Part shown: one piece after another, positions 34,670-51,515 of the stretch
How positions within the stretch are numbered: position 1 is the stretch's first letter
Layout: each line of letters begins with the position of its first letter
Origin: Persicaria tinctoria
Lineage: Eukaryota > Streptophyta > Magnoliopsida > Caryophyllales > Polygonaceae
Direction of reading: 5' to 3'
DNA: 64,000 bases
Assembly (NCBI GenBank): GCA_037127255.1
Contig: JBANSL010000013.1
Location: 4,590,188 to 4,654,187 of the forward strand
Notes under the pieces: model-generated
Databases searched by the model: none
The model's input: the letters and a program-made list of their open reading frames with translations, nothing else
Told to the model about the DNA's origin: nothing
Made by a program: the position numbers and the translations under genes

Positions 34670-35783
34670 CTACTGGCTCTGTCCCCAATTGCTAGTGGCC
34701 CGGGGTCCTAACACCCAACTCCAGGTCCAAGCATCCCATCTGGGCCGCATTATTAATCTTACCCTTTTCTTTCTGGGCTTTCTTTTTAAAACCCGAGGGC
34801 TTTTGCACCTTGACTTTCTTCTTGGTTTTAGGATTAATAGAGCCCGCCTGAGTTTGGAGACATCTATCTCTGGGCCCATATTATTATTCACAGCATCACT
34901 CGGCCCATTATTTTCCACAATCATGCCACTATCTCCACTGGTGTTCCTTGTCTGTTCATCCCCGCCATTATTTTCCACAATCATGCCACTATCACCCGGC
35001 CCATTATTTTTCCCCATTGATGGTTATCACTCCTTTAAGCGGCTCTTCAAGATTGACCTCGACACACACTCGAGCGAAATTCCCTCTATTCGAATAGATG
35101 GTACGATGGTCCACTTTGATAGGATTCCCAAGGCTTTCGGCTATCTTCATCAGGATGTCTTCTTGATAAAGAACTATGGGGAGATCCACAATTCATATCC
35201 AGGCTGGGACCGTTTTGATTGCATCCGAAGGCTTAAAATCCGGCGACCAAACTTTCAAAATTAAGCACTTACCAAAGATCGACCAAGGGCCACCGGTAAG
35301 AATTCTCTTGCAATCCTCCTCCCTGTCGCATCTGACGAGGAAATTTCCAAAAGGAAGATCCACCACTTGGAAATTCTGTCCCTCCTTCCGGATCTCCTTC
35401 AGCTTCCTCTCCATAACATGGAGTGGGATCTTCGGCCCCAACAATCTGACCACAAGAGAGTTATTCCACGCACCAGCCAGGGCGTCGATCACCACCGGGT
35501 CGATGGCGATGACAGGGTCTCCCTTCATCCCTTGCGGGAAGGAGATAACTATTTTGTTCTGGAGGAACCCTTCTTCAAGAACCGCTTTCCGCTGGCCAAG
35601 ACTTCCCAGCACAACTCTGTCTCTCCACGACACCGTTTCCGTCGCCGAGGTTAGGGGCGTGATTTGCTCGCTTGCCGGCGGGGGATTCGCCGGGGTTGGG
35701 GGCATGATTTGCTCGCTTGTCGGTGGAGGATTCGCCCCCGGATCCCCCAGTGGGGGAAGCTTCGGCTCCGTGTCCGTTTGCAT
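34670..35783 (-). pseudogene. LINE ORF1 (DUF4283-type nucleic-acid-binding protein), broken
   Basis: Starts MQTDTEPKLPPLGDPGAN and has a Pro-rich N-terminus, then a DUF4283 domain (WRDRVVLGSLG; NNSLVVRLLGPKIPLHVMER; GNFLVRCDREEDCKRILTGG; LILKVWSPDF). An in-frame TGA at about 35190 interrupts the block TVPAWI-stop-IVDLPIVLYQEDIL; this is where an Arg codon CGA is expected, so it looks like CpG decay. The continuing frame (AESLGNPIKVDHRT, FARVCVEVNL) ends near 35004 and another frame carries a Lys/Arg-rich tail. The usual CCHC knuckle was not found. ORF1 proteins coat LINE RNA. It lies just before ORF2. Confidence 0.8.
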
Positions 35784-35866
35784 CTCATCAGCGGCGCCAT
35801 TGGGTGTTTAAGAGTTTTTCTTTTCTCCGCTCTCCATTACAACAGACAAATTTTTTCATTAATTTT

Positions 35867-35872
<6 letters not shown>

Positions 35873-35955
<83 letters not shown>
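35873..35955. repeat. (TA)n then (GA)n compound microsatellite
   Basis: About 20 TA units followed by about 21 GA units. It forms the left border of the TIR element at 35956. Confidence 0.95.
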
Positions 35956-40068
<4,113 letters not shown>

Positions 40069-40296
40069 TGTGCCGACACTATCTAAAAGTAGTCCCCACT
40101 CACATAGTGATGACATGCATGGTTCTGCAAGAGCAATTAGTAGCCGGTGGTCCACACGGTTTCTTCATTTCAATGATTCATTGATTCCTATCTCATTCTC
40201 CTCCATATATTCAAAAACTAGGCTACTGTGATTGAACAAATTTCATTGATTCCGATCTCCAAACCCTACAGGAAAAAAAAAATCCCTACTCCAAAA

Positions 40297-43200
40297 ATGG
40301 CTGAAGCTGCGTTGTTTGGGATTGCGAAATCAGTTCTGCAACAACTCGGCTCCCCTGCCCTCGAAGAGTTCCGACTCCTATGGGGTTACAAGGAACAATT
40401 CCAGAAGCTTGAAGACACCGTCACCACCATTCGTAATGTCCTGCAAGATGCTGATCGCAAGCAGGCCACTGATGTTGCTGTTCAAGGATGGCTTGCACGA
40501 CTCAGGGTCGTGTTGTACGAAGCTGACGATTTCTTCGACGCCATCTCCGCCAAACTATTGATCGAGAAGAACAAAAAATGCACTAAGATTGTGAAAAAGG
40601 TACGCCATTTCATTTCGAAACCGTACCGTTTCGCTTTCTTGGTTAAAAATGCTCACAAAGTTAAAAAATTAAAGGAGCGTTTTGATGATATTGCTGGCGA
40701 TATTAACAAGTATAACTTCCTTCAAAGTCAACCCGATGTAGTTGCAACATCTAGAATTCGGAGAAAACAATCCCACTCCTTTGTCCCAAAAAGTGTGGTG
40801 GTGGGCCGAGAGCAAGAAACAGAGGATCTAGTGAGGATGTTGTTGCCTGATCGTAATTCTCAGCAACAAAGAGGTGTTTCTGTCATTGCAGTTATTGGAA
40901 TTGGGGGATTAGGGAAAACCACTCTTGCTCAGCTTATCTATAATGATGATAGAGTTCAAAAGGGTTTCGATTTGTGTATATGGGCTTGTATCAACGACTT
41001 GTTAGATCTAAAACAAGTCTTGATAACACTCTTAAAATCTGCCACAAAAAGTGTGCCTACAGATCTGGATCTAGATCAGCTGCAACTTCGGTTTAGAGAA
41101 CAAATTAAGGGGAATCGATTTTTGCTCGTTTTGGATGATGTTTGGAATGTGGATATACAATGTTGGCGCATGTTGAAAGAACTATTGTCCGATGGGAAAG
41201 ATGGCAGCAAGATGTTAACCACAACGCGTTCCAACGCCATTGCCCAACGTTTGTGGGCGATGCAGCCTTACTTTCACCTAGAGGTTTTGTCGGATGAGAG
41301 TGCTTGGTTATTGTTTAAGAAGATAGCTTTTGAAGATGAGGAATATCTGAACAACTCAGAGTTGGAACAACTAGGTCGAATGATTGAAAGAAAGTGTGCA
41401 AATGTCCCACTTGCTATTGTGACTATAGCAAGCTTATTGAGAGAGAAAGCAAAGGAAAGGTGGCCTCTTGTAAATGAAGAACTCTCCAAATTGTTCCTTT
41501 CTCGTGCTTATAATGATACTATCATGCCGGTTCTAGAGTTTAGTTATAATGAACTTCCATATCCGGTAAAGCGTTGCTTTGGATATTGTTCTCTCTTTCC
41601 CAAGGATTATAAATTTCAGAAAGATAGTTTGATCCATTTATGGATAGCGCAAGAGTTTGTTGAGCCTTTATTGAATCAAAGGTTGGAAGATATAGCTGAA
41701 GAGTACTTTCTCTGCTTGTTGGATAGATGCTTTTTTCAGCTTACCACAGGAGATGAAGAGACAAAGAGCATTGTAACTTACCAAATGCATGATCTGATGC
41801 ATGATTTGGCTATGAAAGTTACTGAATCCGAGAGTATGTTAGTTGATAATACTGATCAGAGGTCTTGGGAGAAAACTATTCGTCATGTGTCAATGAATTG
41901 TGAATGGGAGTCCATGGTGGATCTTGTTTGTTCTTTTTCTCATTCAAAGAGTTTAAGAACCTTTCTAAAGCCTTGTGGAGATTTTTTTGACATGAACGCT
42001 TTGGAGAAGTTAATGTTGAGTTTTAAGTCTCTGCGAGTTTTGAGTTTATCAGGAATTTGGGATCTACCAACTTCTATCGGAAAATTGATTCATTTGAGGT
42101 TTCTCGATCTCTCGGAGAACTATATGGATAAGCTTCCTAGTTCAATTTGTAGCCTTTCGCATTTACAATTTCTTATTCTTCGAAGTTGCAAATGGGAAGA
42201 TCTCGAGTTTCCAAAGGAAATGGGGGATTTGCTAAGCTTGAGACATCTTGATCTTTCCGAGAACAAAGCGATTAGGCTTCCAAGGTCAATATGTAGGGTT
42301 CGCCATTTAGAATCTCTTATTCTTCGAGGGTGTAAACATCTAAAAGAGCTGCCGGGGGAGTTGGGGGATTTGCTAAGCTTGAGACACCTCGTGCTTGAAG
42401 GTTGTGTCAAACTAGTGAAGATGCCAATTGGATTGGCAGCTTTGACGTCATTAGTGACTCTAGATAGGCTAGTTGTGCACAATCCGAGTGGTGGACTTAA
42501 GTATTTGGAGGGCATTGACAACTTGACCGGATCATTGCGAATTGAGCTTCCAGGAACAGAATGGGAGAGTGCGATAATAGATGCGGAAAAATCATCCTTG
42601 TCACAGAAGACCAGGCTCCATTCATTGGCTATCATTTGCAAAATTAGACTAGATAATACAAAGGTGACTGGTCCACGCCTTGAATTAGAGGAATTAGAGG
42701 AATCGGAGAACTGGCGTTGTCAATCGGAACCCTTGCTTGAACCTGCCACAGATAATACGGAGGTGAATGCCCTTCAACTACCTCTTAATCTTGTGGGTTT
42801 GAGCATCATCAATTTTGGTGGTAAGGAAATGCTGAACGAGGTTTCTCGCCTCCATAAACTTGTTATTCTCAAACTCGAAGGGTGTAAAAGATGTGTTAAG
42901 CTTCCCCGATTGAGTCATCTTCCATCTCTTAAGGAGTTGTGGATTTCTGGTATGGTTTCAATGTTGAGTATAGAGGAAAGCAAGTCCTATGAGCCTAATT
43001 CGTTCTTCCCGTCCCTAGAAACTCTTTCAATTAAGGGTATGTGGAATTTGATGGGCTGGTGGCCGCATGCACCAAATGTTCTACCTACATTCCCTCGTCT
43101 TACCAGAGTAAGCATATTTCACTGTCGACAGCTAACAAGATGCATCCCTTTGTTTCCAGTAGTTGAGCATTTGAAGTTGAAATACGTTATAGAGGAGATT

Positions 43201-44226
43201 ATTTGGCATATAATTGGGAGTGAAGCGACCTCTAGTACTTCTCATGGTAACAGTGTCCTGAAGAAATTGGAAATATTTGGCATTGAAGATCTAAGTAGCA
43301 TTGAAGAAGCCCAAATAAGATATCTTTCTGCTCTCCAACATCTAAGTATAAAGGGATGCCATCAGCTAGAATCAATTGTTTTGAATGGCCTTGCATATCT
43401 TACTTCCCTTGAACATTTGCAAATCTATACACGGAGAAAGATCAATTCGGGTGGTCAGGAGGAAGAGGTCCGAAGAATACACTTAACAAGACTTAGGCAT
43501 TTGGAGATCCCAACTGTGAATCGGAGCCTTTTTAAGGGGTTGAAAGACATGGCTTCTCTAGAATATTTGGCCATAAGAAACCATTTTAATGAGGAGCTTC
43601 AAGAAGAAGATGAAGAAGAAGAAGGGCTTTCGTGGAAACACTCGCGAAAACTGCAGCATGTGGAACTTGTATTTGGAGAGGGATTTAGCATGAGAAACAA
43701 TCAGGGTCTTCTAAATTGGTTTCAAAACCTTACCTCTTTAAAACGGCTGAAGCTCGGCGAATGCAAAGAGCTGTATTTGTCATGGAGAGTGGTTCTACGT
43801 CTCCCCCATCTGAAGATACTGTGGATTGTTTGGGTAGAGAAAGTGATTGATGTTGATTCAGATGCCATGATGATACAAACACAACCGATCAGCGGGTCTA
43901 TCCGCGAGCTATGCATTTATGAGTGCTCGGGAGAGTGGGTACATGACATACCATGGAAGTCCCTTCCCTCTCTGAACGAACTGCGTCTAGAGAGAATGAG
44001 AAACTTGAAATCTCTACCAGAAGGAATCCAACATCTCTCCGCCCTTGAACGACTGAGTATTTCTGGTAATCGCGGGGTAGTATCTTTGCCGCATTGGATG
44101 AGCTCCCTTTTGTCTCTTTTTTGTTTTAGTCTCATTGGTTGCAGTGAAGAACTAAAGAATCGATGCACTAGACAAACAGGGGAAGACTGGCCTAAGATTC
44201 AGGACATTCCAATTATCGATATGTGA
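40297..44226 (+). CDS. CC-NBS-LRR (CNL) disease resistance protein, RGA-like
   Basis: One intronless frame of 1,309 residues from the ATG in CCAAAAATGGCTGAAG; the frame is open 69 bp upstream but has no ATG there. An Rx-type coiled-coil domain (1-180) carries YEADDFFDAIS at the EDVID position. The NB-ARC domain has the P-loop GIGGLGKTT (201-209), kinase-2 LLVLDDVW (276-283), RNBS-B GSKMLTTTR, a GLPL box changed to NVPLA, RNBS-D CFGYCSLFPKDY and MHD (497-499). About 20 leucine-rich repeats follow (from about 560), including two near-identical GDLLSLRHL repeats. CNLs are cytosolic immune receptors that exchange ADP for ATP on activation; all core residues are present, so it is likely functional. 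The effector is unknown. Flanking duplicated sequence suggests a former tandem cluster. Confidence 0.95.
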   Translation: MAEAALFGIAKSVLQQLGSPALEEFRLLWGYKEQFQKLEDTVTTIRNVLQDADRKQATDVAVQGWLARLRVVLYEADDFFDAISAKLLIEKNKKCTKIVKKVRHFISKPYRFAFLVKNAHKVKKLKERFDDIAGDINKYNFLQSQPDVVATSRIRRKQSHSFVPKSVVVGREQETEDLVRMLLPDRNSQQQRGVSVIAVIGIGGLGKTTLAQLIYNDDRVQKGFDLCIWACINDLLDLKQVLITLLKSATKSVPTDLDLDQLQLRFREQIKGNRFLLVLDDVWNVDIQCWRMLKELLSDGKDGSKMLTTTRSNAIAQRLWAMQPYFHLEVLSDESAWLLFKKIAFEDEEYLNNSELEQLGRMIERKCANVPLAIVTIASLLREKAKERWPLVNEELSKLFLSRAYNDTIMPVLEFSYNELPYPVKRCFGYCSLFPKDYKFQKDSLIHLWIAQEFVEPLLNQRLEDIAEEYFLCLLDRCFFQLTTGDEETKSIVTYQMHDLMHDLAMKVTESESMLVDNTDQRSWEKTIRHVSMNCEWESMVDLVCSFSHSKSLRTFLKPCGDFFDMNALEKLMLSFKSLRVLSLSGIWDLPTSIGKLIHLRFLDLSENYMDKLPSSICSLSHLQFLILRSCKWEDLEFPKEMGDLLSLRHLDLSENKAIRLPRSICRVRHLESLILRGCKHLKELPGELGDLLSLRHLVLEGCVKLVKMPIGLAALTSLVTLDRLVVHNPSGGLKYLEGIDNLTGSLRIELPGTEWESAIIDAEKSSLSQKTRLHSLAIICKIRLDNTKVTGPRLELEELEESENWRCQSEPLLEPATDNTEVNALQLPLNLVGLSIINFGGKEMLNEVSRLHKLVILKLEGCKRCVKLPRLSHLPSLKELWISGMVSMLSIEESKSYEPNSFFPSLETLSIKGMWNLMGWWPHAPNVLPTFPRLTRVSIFHCRQLTRCIPLFPVVEHLKLKYVIEEIIWHIIGSEATSSTSHGNSVLKKLEIFGIEDLSSIEEAQIRYLSALQHLSIKGCHQLESIVLNGLAYLTSLEHLQIYTRRKINSGGQEEEVRRIHLTRLRHLEIPTVNRSLFKGLKDMASLEYLAIRNHFNEELQEEDEEEEGLSWKHSRKLQHVELVFGEGFSMRNNQGLLNWFQNLTSLKRLKLGECKELYLSWRVVLRLPHLKILWIVWVEKVIDVDSDAMMIQTQPISGSIRELCIYECSGEWVHDIPWKSLPSLNELRLERMRNLKSLPEGIQHLSALERLSISGNRGVVSLPHWMSSLLSLFCFSLIGCSEELKNRCTRQTGEDWPKIQDIPIIDM

Positions 44227-46400
44227 TATATTCGGCAGGTATCAACTACGAAACAAAATTAAACCTAAATGGGGCTCTCTCTTTGTTTGTTTGCAAATTT
44301 AAATGAATTCATTTAATTTATTTTAAATTTTCCCATGTGTAGGCAGATACGACAGTTGATACCTCTTAGAGCCTCTCTTTCGATGAATTGATGCAACATT
44401 CTCTGGCTTATTGGCATTACAAAATATAGTTGAATCAGGTAGTGCATTCCTGGGGCCATCACTCATCACAAATTACTTGTTTCCATATCTGAATATATGT
44501 GTTTACTCAACGGGATTCAAATCTTTCAGGCGCTTAATGGGCTCGTGTCCTCTCTACTGACAGCATACACTTTTTTGAAGCAAAGCTGGAAAAGGCATAA
44601 TAACGCAGACATAAACTAGCATTGTAACTGTAATTATATGCTTCAAGGATCTTCGGAACATGGAGTTCACTGTGGCCAGTATAGTACCTGGTAATGGATC
44701 TCTTGTTGATCAGTAATCTGGAAGGCACCCTCAATTTCACATCTGTATTTCATGAGCTTTAAAATTTTCAGGTTGTAGTTGCACACCTGAATCCTAAACC
44801 CAGTAAAGAACTATGAAAGGACGCGCGCATCTGCTAACTCTTTGGGGACAACATACATTCTTAATTTACCTAGTGGGAGCCTCTCAACTTGTTACATACA
44901 ATATATGATTATATGGTTTACTTCACTCAGGTGGACACTCGTAATATATTAAGCTTCAGGTAATTCATCTCCCCACTACCTGTTCTAAAGAGCATGCTCA
45001 ATCTGATATTCAAAAGCTCAAATGTTTCTTGGAAACATTTTTGGTATAGAAAACAGCTATGAGTTTGAAATAACTTCTTTAGCTACCGGTTCAGAGAAAC
45101 ATATATATGTCTTTTAATGTTGAAATTATTTACCAAATAACTTGCAGCAATGGTGCTGTTGAGGCCTGTCTTTGGTAAAGTCATCACTGGCTAGCTTGTC
45201 GGCATTACAATGGTACATGGAGTCCAGTTCGGTCAGGCAGTATGTTCCTGGGGCCATAAGGCTAGCTTATTTCCTCTCTTATCGCAGTCCTCGTTTCCAT
45301 ATTTGTGTTTCATGATTGGAGCTTCAAATTTTTCAGGACCAAATCATTGCTTTGATCTTATTTAACTGCAGAGCAAAATGGGGCCATAAGGCTTGTTTCC
45401 TCTCACACCTTAGGACTTATTGAAGAGCATCCTTGGCTACTGCCTACCGCTCTATAGATAACACCGACCTTTTGCGTAGTGGGAGCCTCTCAACTATATC
45501 AATCACCTCTCTCTCAATTTGTTTTCTCCTTGCTGCTTATATTCCTTATGAATCCTCTTCAAATTACTGCAATGGAACATTGGAACTCATCTCTCACTTG
45601 CACAAATGCAGATATTGGTCCGGCCTCTGTCACTTCAGTCAAGAGGAAGGAAGATTCTTGGGAGTTGTCATCATGAGCTGGAAAATGGAGAATGACATGG
45701 ACGGACGGACACCATCTAGCTTCAGGTAATTGATCTCCCTTCTACATGGTCTTAATTAGTGTACTGTAACTAAACTCATCTATTTCTTGCATATGCAGAT
45801 ATTGGTGTGACATGGTTTACTTCAATTAAGGACAGTAACACGGACACTTGCATTTAAGCTTTCAAGTAAGTACTCTCCCTACTGCATCATCTTAGTTTAC
45901 TACTGAAATATATGATTCTTTTGTCACTACAAAAATTTAAATGACAGTACTTGTCTGAACCGACGACTCTTAGGACTAATAGTTTGTTGTTATTTTTTTT
46001 TTACCAATATAATCAAATTCAGGAGCTCCATACCTCTCAATGATGCTGATCTAACCGTGGTACAAATACAACTCAGGACTCTCCGCGAGCTGAAAGCTCA
46101 GCAGAATGGAAACAGTACATGATGCCGTCTCTGCAGTATACGGAACCAGCAAGCTATATGAGAAGAAAATAGGACATCCACTTGAGGCAAGGTCGGGGAT
46201 GGGGAGACCGCTGGGTGGCTTTGCAGGAAGGCGGTGCTTCCCTTCCCCTTGACATTGTCGGGGTCCGCTCTTCTGCTGGGTGGCTTAGCAGGAAGGCAGA
46301 AGATCGTCCTAAAGCTGCTACTCTGGCACCCAACTTGGATGTTTTCTATTGTTTTTGGAAGTGACTAAAACCTCGCATTCACTTACAGTTACTAGTAAAT
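44227..46400 (+). other. 3' region of the NLR gene with repeated exon-like cassettes
   Basis: No protein gene recognised. Similar phrases recur: TTCCTGGGGCCAT (44449, 45250), AGTGGGAGCCTCTCAACT (44872, 45477), GCAGATATTGGT (45607, 45797), and a donor-like CTTCAGGTAATTSATCTCCC (44954, 45720) with a weaker TCAAGTAAGTACTCTCCC (45865). AG acceptors precede each ATATTGGT. This looks like a 3' UTR or downstream transcript with duplicated small exons. Confidence 0.45.
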
Positions 46401-46764
46401 TGTGGCGTAAGAGCCCTTAATGTTTAAATTCATATAACTTGGCTTTATAGCAAAAACATTTTGTAGCATAGAGCCCTTGTAATGCTGATATCATTTGAAG
46501 GATGAGTTCCAATGTATATCATAATTTAATTTCTTGATTTTCTCCGGGATGACTAATAGGATTTAGGACATAATTAAAATCAATATCATACCCATCAAGG
46601 AATGATCATCAAATGTGTGATTAATTGAAGCCCATCCTCATACAGATTGAAGAAGGACCTTGCTATAGTGGAAGCGGACGCCAGAAATGGCTGCTCCGAT
46701 CATTCTCCGGCTATTGTTACATTGAAAGACGATGTGAAAAGCCGACGCCCGACGGTATCCCTTC

Positions 46765-47375
46765 AAGTATGTTAGTACATAGATTGATACTAATATCTTC
46801 AGACATATATATGAAAACAACAGGTACGGTATTGATGTATTATGGAGTACTTACTGGGCTAGGGCCCAATGATCATTTGTTACGGGGCTGCTAGTTGAAT
46901 GCTGGGCCTGCCCAATACCAAAAAGCCCAAACATAGGACCATTAATTCAGATGATCTATTTCATTAGTATATTGGAAGCTAGTAAATAAATTAGGACAAT
47001 AGGTGAGAATCTTGAGTTAATTATGGGTCTTTTTCTAAATATTTTTTCGTGTGAGGGATATGGTAAGTTAGATGATCATATCATATTGGTACCGGTATTA
47101 GTTTTCTTGAAATATGATGAATTAAAATGTTAGAGAAAGAAAGAAAATCAACATTAGTGTTTGATTGTATAATCTAAATTAATGCCCCTATTGATAGTGT
47201 TAATTAACAATACACAAGTTGTCTCCATTGATTTGTAATATATCAATTCCTATGTCTTCGGCTCTTTGAACACCCTTACGGAGGCCCATAGCTTTCTCAG
47301 AGGTAATAGAGTTTTTACTATAAGTCCCTCCCTCAAGAGGAAAAATATCAGTATCCGGATCCCGAATCACAAACC
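46765..47375. repeat. NLR-flank duplication, copy 2
   Basis: Matches 27240-28165 but without the Stowaway MITE; the corresponding stretch reads GAAAACAACAGGTACGGTAT. It lies about 2.5 kb downstream of the NLR stop codon. Confidence 0.88.
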
Positions 47376-47636
47376 CATAAGAAGTGCCAATAGTATATAA
47401 CTTTTTTTTAAGATCCGTAATAGTATTTAACTTTGACCCATCAAATTAGTTAAGTTTTGTTATGGGTCTCTATGGCTACACATCATGATTTATAAGGTAC
47501 AATATTCATTACATTATAATATGGTAATCTCATTACATTATTATATATATATATCATAATATGTAACGATCCAAACAAATCCTATACGATTGACTCGATC
47601 ATTAAGCTCTCCAATTAGTGCTTAATTCAAATACAT

Positions 47637-47755
47637 TTTTTTTTTTGGTTTATAGGTAGGCACTTAGACCATTACAATATGAGGACGGGGATTCGAACTC
47701 ATGACTTATTGATCACTACATGTCATCCTTACCAGCTAAGCTAGTAAGGTTTGAC
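47637..47755 (-). mobile_element. tRNA-derived SINE, minus strand
   Basis: On the minus strand: TACTAGCTTAGCTGGTAAGG (box A TAGCTTAGCTGG), then GAGTTCGAATCCC (box B) about 50 bp on, a short body and an A-tail (the T run at 47637). AATTCAAATACAT at the left and AATTCAAACAT at the right are a likely target duplication. The head is close to a real tRNA but the body replaces its 3' half. Confidence 0.78.
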
Positions 47756-47766
47756 AATTCAAACAT

Positions 47767-49567
47767 TTTCTACAAGTATGAAACAATCAACCCATCTAAC
47801 TTCTTTCTAAAATTTTACATCAAAAACAACTTATAACTAACAATCAAGCATATATATTTCACCATCTCTCTTAAGTACCTTTCTTGACAAAGAAAACCGC
47901 GGCAGACATGGTTAAAGAATAAGTTATATAACCACTACTCCCTAGTCCCTAGAGGCAAGAAATACCACAAATGACAAAGATTGATAGCTTCATGTGAATC
48001 AAATCAAAAACCATATAGGAATAATGTGAAGTAAGCAAGTGCAAAAAGATACATGACCTAAAATTGGTTAGCTTGAAGATGTCACAACTTGAAAGAGAGC
48101 GGTTGAATTGCAAAGTAATAGTGGAGTAGGCAAGAAAACCTAAATTCATAGTCTACTTGTGCGTCACGTTATCCTCCCCATATCCATTTTATTATACATA
48201 TTTATTATTATATACCATATATAATATAGTAAAAATATAGGTAATAATAACAACAAGATTGACTATAGGTAGTGGTACAACATTTAATTAAACACTAATT
48301 AATCTATGATTGGATAGGATCGAACCTCAATTAAGATTTGCCTTCTCTAATTCCTATTTGACAAAAAGCTCAAAAATACTAAATTAGATTTGCTATGTCA
48401 ACTATGCAGGACACTTATTGATCGATTTGTATATATCGGTAACATATCACAAACTTTTCTTTGACTAGATCAAATTATATATGTTACTTTGAACAAAGAA
48501 ATTAAGAGTGTGTTTATATATATTAAAATTTTTAATTTATTATTTAATGTTAGTATAGTACTACGTATGTATTAAGGTATATTGAAAGTATTAATGATTT
48601 AATTATAAATTTAATATGTTATCATGTAGTACAATTTTTTGTGAAATGTTAAACAATAAAAGAAAATATATATTAAGCCCAATGGAAAACATATTGTCTG
48701 TCCTCTGTCCTTTATTGATCTCCCCTGCTCTCTCTCTCTTGAATAGTTGAAGACTCGAAGTAGCGCAATTCTAGACTTCCAACAAAGAACCCTGACTCAA
48801 TTCGGTCAGCTCGTAATGAAGTTGTGTCTTTCCGGACTTCTAGCGCCATTCTAGACTTCCAGTGAAGATCTCTCGATCAATTGCTCTCAATTGGAATATG
48901 AATAGCCTGCACTGATTTCTATATAAGTCTCATTCTCAACATGTTTTAAAATCCTTACTCTCAATTGCTAAGCTTGGTAACTATGATATCGTATCGATGG
49001 TAACCACAAACATGGGTACCAACATCAGTTGTTACCATGATTTGGTGGTTTGGTACGTGATAAAAAAATTATAGTTGGTATAGTAATGATCATCACCATT
49101 TGTTTGATAGTTATCGTACCATGTCAAACTCTCTAACTATATAGCTAGAATAAATATATAAGCTTAATTTAAAACTAACAATTGAAACTAATTATAGTCT
49201 TATGTATTGTAATAAAATTGATGTATATCTCTCCTTATCATGTAGTAACTCTCGAAGAAAAAAAATTCCGTCTAAAGTATTTATATCTTGAGAAAGGGGA
49301 AAAATAAGAATAAATCATTGAAATTTTATTTACTCTAGAAAAAATGGTTGCAATTGAAATTATGTAAACGAAAAAGATAATATACTTTATTAGAGTTAAT
49401 TTAAAAAATCAACAATAACTTTAAAACCTCTTATAACATAAATTAAAAATATTTTTTAACTTTTCTTTAAATCTTCATTAATTTGTATATGGTTATTAAT
49501 ACATATATAAATTAAAAATACTATTTATATTTAATTATTTGGCTTTATACGTACATAACTTTAAAAA
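47767..49567. other. Intergenic DNA, no gene seen
   Basis: AT-rich. AGCGCAATTCTAGACTTCCA (48761) and AGCGCCATTCTAGACTTCCA (48843) are a short direct duplication in a slightly richer stretch (48720-48930). Nothing else was recognised. Confidence 0.55.
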
Positions 49568-49575
49568 CTCTTATA

Positions 49576-49965
49576 TAGGGGTGTTATTCGAGCCGAACGA
49601 GCCGAGCTCGGCGTGTTCAAGCTTGTTCGTTTTTTAAACGAGCTCGAGCCGAGCCGAGCCTAATTTTTAAACGAGCTTTTTATTTTGTTCAAGCTCGGCT
49701 TGTTTAGGAAATGAACGAGCTCGAGCCGAGCTTTTTTCGAGCTCTAAGTAGTTCTACTTGGTTATAACATGTTAACTTAAAGGAAATTTTAGAAATTCCA
49801 TAGAATTCGAGCTATTCGAGCTTTATTCGAACGAGCCGAGCTTTCAACCGAGCTTAAAATTGTGTTCAAGCTCGGCTTATTTAAATAAGTGAACGAGCTC
49901 GAGTCGAGCTTTTTCGAGCCGATCCCGAGCCGAGCTCGAGCTGTTCTGTTCATATAACAGCCCTA
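49576..49965. mobile_element. hAT-type MITE with perfect 8-bp target duplication
   Basis: TAGGGGTGTTAT at the left and ATAACAGCCCTA at the right are inverted repeats; CTCTTATA flanks both (49568-49575, 49966-49973). The inside consists of GAGCCGAGCTCGAGC-type phrases that pair across the element. 390 bp, non-coding. Confidence 0.9.
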
Positions 49966-50000
49966 CTCTTATAACACATTAGGAGACTTAATTTACCTTA

Positions 50001-51515
<1,515 letters not shown>

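Larger units (their letters stand above)
30231..35852 (-). mobile_element. Full-length LINE (L1-like) retrotransposon with 20-bp target duplications
   Basis: 5,622 bp on the minus strand. Target duplications TTTTCATTAATTTTTATTTT lie at 30211-30230 and 35853-35872 (all 20 bases identical). 5' UTR about 70 bp, ORF1 (35783 to about 34670), ORF2 (34400 to 30286), short 3' UTR, and the A-rich end (TTTTGG on the plus strand). Both ORFs are broken, so this copy cannot move by itself. The perfect duplication against several coding lesions suggests moderate age or rapid CpG decay. It inserted next to a (TA)n(GA)n tract. Confidence 0.92.
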
